In this document: piece by piece, positions 57,504 through 64,000 of the stretch | Numbering within the stretch: the stretch's first letter is position 1 | Layout: each line of letters starts with the position of its first letter | NCBI GenBank assembly: GCA_943789465.1 | Contig: CALSUF010000002.1 | Location: forward strand, 718,501 to 782,500 | DNA length: 64,000 bases | DNA from: an uncultured Flavobacteriaceae bacterium | GTDB taxonomy: Bacteria; Bacteroidota; Bacteroidia; Flavobacteriales; Flavobacteriaceae | Reading direction: 5' to 3' | Notes under the pieces: model-generated | The model's input: only the letters and a program-made list of their open reading frames with translations | Database searches by the model: none | What the model was told of the DNA's origin: nothing | Translations under genes and position numbers: made by a program

Positions 57504-57511
57504 TATATTTG
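57504..57511 (+). promoter_or_regulatory. putative -7 element of icd
   Basis: TATATTTG, a full -7 match, 67 bases before the ATG at 57579. No TTG is found 17-21 bases upstream, so only the -7 part is supported. Confidence 0.35.
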
Positions 57512-57551
57512 CACGCCTTATTTAATGTAAGGTAAAACGTATTTTTACTGA

Positions 57552-59792
<2,241 letters not shown>

Positions 59793-59814
59793 AATTCTAT
59801 CAGAATGTTTTGTT

Positions 59815-59840
59815 AAAAGCACCTCTAAGAGGTGCTTTTT
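59815..59840 (+). terminator. intrinsic terminator of icd
   Basis: Stem AAAAGCACCT / AGGTGCTTTT with loop CTAAG, followed by TATTTT. It lies 22 bases after the icd stop and 32 bases before the next ATG. Confidence 0.85.
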
Positions 59841-59871
59841 ATTTTAAATTTGTATCCTAAAAATTTAACCA

Positions 59872-62232
59872 ATGACACGCCTCTCTTTTTTCCTATGCAT
59901 AGCACTTAGTTTGTTAGGTTATTCTCAAGAAAAATACACCCTTAGTGGATCTATTTTTGAAGCAGAAGGTCAAGAAACCTTAATTGGTACCAACATCCTT
60001 ATATTAGATCTAAAAACTGGAACTATTTCTAACGAGTATGGTTTCTACTCCATCACACTAAACAAAGGAACTTACCAAGTTACAATAAGTACTATTGGTT
60101 ATACAACCTTAAAAGAAACCGTCACACTTGATCGCGATATTTCTAAAAATTTTACATTGACTGAAGCTCTAGAAGTATTGGACGAAATCGTGATTGAAAC
60201 TGATATTGAAACCATTGACATCAAAACACCTCAAATGAGTGTCAATTCATTAACTGCTTCCACTATCAAACAAATTCCTGTGGTATTTGGAGAAGCCGAT
60301 GTCATAAAAGCGATTACGCTTTTACCAGGTGTTTCTAGTGGAGGTGAAGGTGCTGCAGGTTTCAATGTTCGGGGGGGCGCTGTCGATCAAAATTTAATTT
60401 TACTGGATGAAGCAACAATTTTTAACTCCTCACATTTATTCGGTTTATTTTCTGTTTTTAATCCTGATGCGATTAAAAATTTAAAATTATATAAAGGTGG
60501 TATTCCTGCCAAGTATGGAGGACGTGTCGCCTCAGTTTTGGATATCTATCAAAAAGAAGGCAATAAAAATAAATTTCGCGCCAGCGGGGGAGTTGGGATT
60601 GTTGCCAGTCGCCTACTGCTTGAAGGTCCTATAAATGAAGGAAAAGGCTCTTTTTTATTTGGTGGTCGAGCTACTTATGCACATTTATTTTTACCATTAT
60701 TTGATATTAATAACATCGCTTATTTCTACGATTTGAATACCAAGATAAGTTATAAATTGAATCCAAAAAACAATATTTACCTCTCTGGTTATTTTGGAAG
60801 AGATGTGTTCAATGTCTCCGATAGTTTTGAAAACACCTATGGTAATACCGTTTTAAATTTTAGATGGAATCATTTATTTTCAGATCAATTATTTTCTAAC
60901 TTATCACTCATTTATTCAGACTATTATTATGGATTGAATTTGAATTTCGTAGGCTTCGAATGGAATTCAGGCATTCAAAATATGAACATCAAATACGATT
61001 TTAAACAATACATTAATGACCGCTACAAACTCGAATATGGGCTTCACAGTACCTATTATAGTTTCAACCCAGGAGTTATCAGTCCAAATGGTCCAGACTC
61101 GGGTATTAACAGAAAATCATTAACCAACAAATTTGCTTTTGAAAATGCGGTCTATATTGATGTAAACCAGCAACTCACAAAGCGTTTTGCACTTAACTAC
61201 GGCGTACGATTGAGCTCATTTTTACGATTGGGGCAAGACAAACTAAATGTATATGAGAATGACAAAGCCGTTGGGTTTAATTCTGACTTACAACTTTACG
61301 AGAAAATTGATCCTATTGGATCCGAAAGTGGTAGTCAAGGAAAAGTGGAAAAATCTTTTATGAATTTAGAACCTCGTTTGGCACTCTCCTACCAACTTAA
61401 TGACGATACTTCCCTTAAGGCTAGCTATAATAGAATGACGCAGTATTTACATTTGCTATCCAATACCAGTTCTCCAGCCCCCTTGGATGTCTGGACGCCT
61501 AGCGGAAAATTTATCCAGCCACAAATCCTGGATCAAATAGCCATCGGATATTTTAAAAATTACGAAGCCTATTCGTTAGAAGTAGAAAGTTTTTATAAAA
61601 CCATCAAAAATAGGATCGATTATATTGATGGTGCTAATTTAATTGCCAATGACGCTATTGAACAAGTATTGCTTAACGGCCGTTCAAGAGCATATGGATT
61701 GGAACTTTTGTTCCGTAAAAATAAAGGCCGTTTTAAAGGATGGTTTGCTTACACGCTTTCAAAATCTGAACAACAAACTGAGGGACGAAACGCTTCTGAG
61801 CCAGGGATCAATAACGGAGATTGGTACAACACACCCTATGATAAAACACACGACATTTCTATCACATCGACCTATGATTTGACTGAAAAATGGAAATTGA
61901 GTGCTAATTTTATATTTCAAACTGGACAACCAACCACCTACCCCAATGGACAATACAATTATAATGGCTTGGTCGTTCCAACATTTGAAGCTCGAAATTC
62001 AAGCCGTCTAGATGCTTACCATCGTTTTGATATTTCTGGAACTTACACACCCAAACCCAACAAACAAAAAGGATGGCAAAGCGAATGGGTCTTTAGCATT
62101 TATAACCTGTATAACCGTAAAAACACCCAATCGTTAAATTTTAGAGAGAATGAAGTGACCGGTCAAAATGAAACGGTCAAACTATCTCTTTTTGGTGCGG
62201 TAGGAGCCCTTACTTACAACTTTAAATTTTAA
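59872..62232 (+). CDS. TonB-dependent receptor with carboxypeptidase-like domain
   Basis: A 786-residue outer-membrane receptor: signal peptide (1-18), carboxypeptidase-regulatory-like domain at about 20-105 (YTLSGSIFEAEGQETLIGTN), plug domain at about 115-225 (GAAGFNVRGGAVDQNLILLD, then KLYKGGIPAKYGGR) and a 22-strand-type barrel ending in ALTYNFKF. It is followed after 4 bp by a DUF4249 lipoprotein, the usual partner of this receptor type. The substrate is unknown; the pair probably imports a bulky ligand across the outer membrane. Confidence 0.93.
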   Translation: MTRLSFFLCIALSLLGYSQEKYTLSGSIFEAEGQETLIGTNILILDLKTGTISNEYGFYSITLNKGTYQVTISTIGYTTLKETVTLDRDISKNFTLTEALEVLDEIVIETDIETIDIKTPQMSVNSLTASTIKQIPVVFGEADVIKAITLLPGVSSGGEGAAGFNVRGGAVDQNLILLDEATIFNSSHLFGLFSVFNPDAIKNLKLYKGGIPAKYGGRVASVLDIYQKEGNKNKFRASGGVGIVASRLLLEGPINEGKGSFLFGGRATYAHLFLPLFDINNIAYFYDLNTKISYKLNPKNNIYLSGYFGRDVFNVSDSFENTYGNTVLNFRWNHLFSDQLFSNLSLIYSDYYYGLNLNFVGFEWNSGIQNMNIKYDFKQYINDRYKLEYGLHSTYYSFNPGVISPNGPDSGINRKSLTNKFAFENAVYIDVNQQLTKRFALNYGVRLSSFLRLGQDKLNVYENDKAVGFNSDLQLYEKIDPIGSESGSQGKVEKSFMNLEPRLALSYQLNDDTSLKASYNRMTQYLHLLSNTSSPAPLDVWTPSGKFIQPQILDQIAIGYFKNYEAYSLEVESFYKTIKNRIDYIDGANLIANDAIEQVLLNGRSRAYGLELLFRKNKGRFKGWFAYTLSKSEQQTEGRNASEPGINNGDWYNTPYDKTHDISITSTYDLTEKWKLSANFIFQTGQPTTYPNGQYNYNGLVVPTFEARNSSRLDAYHRFDISGTYTPKPNKQKGWQSEWVFSIYNLYNRKNTQSLNFRENEVTGQNETVKLSLFGAVGALTYNFKF

Positions 62233-62236
62233 TACT

Positions 62237-63043
62237 ATGAAACAACTAAAACAACTCATACTATTGATTAGTCTTGGAGCACTAAGTACAGCATGCGAAG
62301 AAGTCATTCAACTCGACCTACCCACAGAAACCCCTCGGCTTGCCATTGATGCCTCACTATTAATGACGCCCAATCAAACTTTTACTCAAGCAGTAAAACT
62401 GAGTTTATCTGGTAGTTTTTATCAAGAAGAAAACCCTGTTGTATCTAATGCTAGTGTACAATTGGTAGATCTCACAAACAACCAAATACTCGACTTTGTG
62501 TACGACGCTACACTAGAAAACTTTAAAATGGATTTTACTCCGAGTTTCAATACCGACTATAAACTACGTGTGGTATATGAAAATGAAACCTATGAATCTT
62601 CAATAGAACAACTGATGCATGCCGTGCCTATTGAAAACTTAGAACAAGGAGGTAACACTCTTTTTTCAGGTGATGAAAAAGAAGTTATAATTTCTTACAC
62701 AGACAGTGCTGAGCGCGATGATTTTTATTTATTTGACTTTGGTTACCAATTGTATTTAGCGACAAAAGATGAATTCTACCAAGGAAATTTATTCACTTTT
62801 TCTTACTTTTATGATGATTTATTAGCCGGTGATCAAGCAGTTATTAAAATAATGGGGATAGATGAAAGGCATTTTAATTTTATGACCATTTTGATTGACC
62901 AAACTGAAGACGGTGGAAATCCTTTTAACACAACACCTTCCACTGTGCGAGGAAACCTATCAAACCTAACCAATCCTGACCATTATCCAATGGGTTATTT
63001 TAGACTTTCTGAAACCTATAGTGCGAGTTTAGTTTTAGAATAG
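62237..63043 (+). CDS. DUF4249 lipoprotein, partner of the TonB receptor
   Basis: A 268-residue lipoprotein (lipobox ALSTAC, Cys20). The mature start CEEVIQLDLPTETPRLAIDA is the DUF4249 hallmark; beta-rich domain with NFMTILIDQTEDGGNPFN near the end. It follows the TonB receptor by 4 bp, so the two are an operon. A surface-exposed ligand-binding role analogous to SusD is inferred from this pairing. Confidence 0.92.
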   Translation: MKQLKQLILLISLGALSTACEEVIQLDLPTETPRLAIDASLLMTPNQTFTQAVKLSLSGSFYQEENPVVSNASVQLVDLTNNQILDFVYDATLENFKMDFTPSFNTDYKLRVVYENETYESSIEQLMHAVPIENLEQGGNTLFSGDEKEVIISYTDSAERDDFYLFDFGYQLYLATKDEFYQGNLFTFSYFYDDLLAGDQAVIKIMGIDERHFNFMTILIDQTEDGGNPFNTTPSTVRGNLSNLTNPDHYPMGYFRLSETYSASLVLE

Positions 63044-63076
63044 TACAAAAGTGTTCCAAAAATTCTATTTTTGTGT

Positions 63077-63898
63077 ATGACTTTCACAAAAACCACCGAA
63101 CAGGATTCGCATTATAACCACCTTGAAAAAATGTCTATCAAAGACGTTTTAAACGTTATAAATAAAGAAGATCAATGCGTGCCTACAGCCGTCTCAAAAG
63201 CAGTTCCTCAAATTGAAATTCTCGTAACAAGTATTGTTAAAAATCTTAAAAATGGAGGGCGTTTGTTTTATATGGGAGCTGGAACGAGTGGACGCCTCGG
63301 GATTTTAGATGCTTCCGAGTGTCCTCCCACTTTTGGAGTACCCCACAATAAGGTGATTGGTTTGATTGCTGGTGGAGACATTGCCATACGTAAAGCAGTT
63401 GAATTTGCTGAGGACGATACACAACAAGGTTGGAAAGATTTACAAGCATATCAAGTTACTCCACTAGATATTGTGATCGGTATTGCTGCTTCTGGCACGA
63501 CACCCTATGTGATAACAGCACTAAAAGCATGTCAGCAAGCAAATATTACAACAGGATGTATTACCTGCAACCAAGGCAGTCCTCTTGCCCAAGTCTCGGA
63601 TTACCCAATTGAAGTGGTTGTGGGACCCGAAGTACTGACGGGCAGCTCGCGAATGAAAGCCGGAACCGCACAAAAATTGGTGCTTAACATGATCACTACT
63701 ACGACAATGATTCAGTTAGGAAATGTCAAAGGCAACAAAATGGTAGACATGCAGCTTAATAATAATAAGTTGGTAGCTCGTGGTGTTCAGATGCTCATGG
63801 ATCAATTAAACCTCTCAGAATCAAAAGCAAAAAACTTATTAGACACTCATAAAAACGTACGAAACGCACTAAAAAATTATACCAATGGAAACGCCTAG
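63077..63898 (+). CDS. murQ: N-acetylmuramic acid 6-phosphate etherase
   Basis: A 273-residue SIS-domain enzyme that removes lactate from MurNAc-6-phosphate to give GlcNAc-6-phosphate in cell-wall recycling. GAGTSGRLGILDASECPPTF is the signature, IGIAASGTTPYVITAL the second SIS motif and GSSRMKAGTAQKLVLNM the third. I chose the ATG at 63077 over a TTG two codons earlier. It is somewhat shorter than the usual 295-300 residues, ending KNYTNGNA. It overlaps the next gene by 14 bases. Confidence 0.94.
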   Translation: MTFTKTTEQDSHYNHLEKMSIKDVLNVINKEDQCVPTAVSKAVPQIEILVTSIVKNLKNGGRLFYMGAGTSGRLGILDASECPPTFGVPHNKVIGLIAGGDIAIRKAVEFAEDDTQQGWKDLQAYQVTPLDIVIGIAASGTTPYVITALKACQQANITTGCITCNQGSPLAQVSDYPIEVVVGPEVLTGSSRMKAGTAQKLVLNMITTTTMIQLGNVKGNKMVDMQLNNNKLVARGVQMLMDQLNLSESKAKNLLDTHKNVRNALKNYTNGNA

Positions 63899-64000
63899 AA
63901 CCAATAAAGACCTTTTAGTCGATGGACTCAAAACAATGGGGATCACCCTGTTTTTAGCATTTTTAGGACCTTTAATTTTACATGCAGGTCTTTCCAACCC
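63885..64000 (+). CDS. DUF6095-like small membrane protein (3' partial)
   Basis: An ATG at 63885, inside the end of murQ, opens METPRTNKDLLVDGLKTMGI followed by a hydrophobic helix (LFLAFLGPLILHAGL). The window ends before the stop. The pattern matches the small two-helix DUF6095 proteins of flavobacteria that commonly follow murQ. Family assignment is from memory and moderate. Confidence 0.6.
   Translation, partial: METPRTNKDLLVDGLKTMGITLFLAFLGPLILHAGLSN

Noticed and set aside
63066..63073. TATTTTTG as the promoter of murQ
   Set aside because: The -7 match ends 3 bases before the ATG, so transcription would begin at or after the start codon, and there is no TTG at the right distance.

Overview
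The window is chromosomal DNA from a low-GC member of the Flavobacteriaceae (Bacteroidetes). The evidence is a type IX secretion C-terminal sorting domain, two outer-membrane receptor-type proteins (one paired with a DUF4249 lipoprotein), bacillithiol synthesis (BshC), lineage-specific families (DUF3276, DUF4295, DUF4249, DUF6095-like), and promoters of the Bacteroidetes type (TTG, about 19 bases, TAnnTTTG). Shine-Dalgarno sequences are largely absent. No rRNA, tRNA, CRISPR array, transposase or integrase was seen.

Layout. 1-9.9 kb: an ABC exporter cut by the window edge, a PUR-like protein, a CsaA-like tRNA-binding protein, two thioredoxin-fold proteins, then a minus-strand bshC-guaA-LysM cluster and a RelE/ParE-like toxin-antitoxin pair. 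9.97-18.8 kb: a long minus-strand run recR - GT2 - 2-oxoacid dehydrogenase E2 - exonuclease - FAH-fold enzyme - cinA - rpmB - rpmG - DUF4295, a terminator, then ftsY - rimO. 18.9-33.7 kb: a secreted BNR-repeat protein with a T9SS tail, a sodium:solute symporter, an outer-membrane receptor, fabH, htpG, alkB, hydrolases, a DUF819 permease and small proteins. 33.9-35.8 kb: manA-queD-idi. 41-64 kb: housekeeping genes again (ligA, prmC, ribD, dnaA, mltG, dapF, a Deg protease, a long GAPDH, trmD, rplS, monomeric icd, a TonB receptor with its DUF4249 partner, murQ).

The accessory part is 36-41 kb, between idi and ligA, and is clearly richer in A+T than its flanks. It holds a four-gene set (lipoprotein, 92-aa protein, patatin-like phospholipase, membrane-anchored coiled-coil protein) lying exactly between two 63-bp direct repeats (59 of 63 identical). 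After it come a protein resembling only the C-terminal domain of HsdR-type restriction proteins, a frameshifted lipoprotein gene, a gene tail and a secreted orphan. The last two lie inside a second duplication whose 26-bp repeat contains the ligA stop codon. This looks like an insertion hotspot, and the patatin set is the best candidate for an undescribed (possibly defence or membrane-targeting) system. No cGAS-like synthase is present, so it is not a recognisable CBASS.

Other points of interest are a duplicated 0.1-kb terminator module at 31.0-31.4 kb and a ribD gene with no ATG/GTG/TTG start ahead of its conserved N-terminus.
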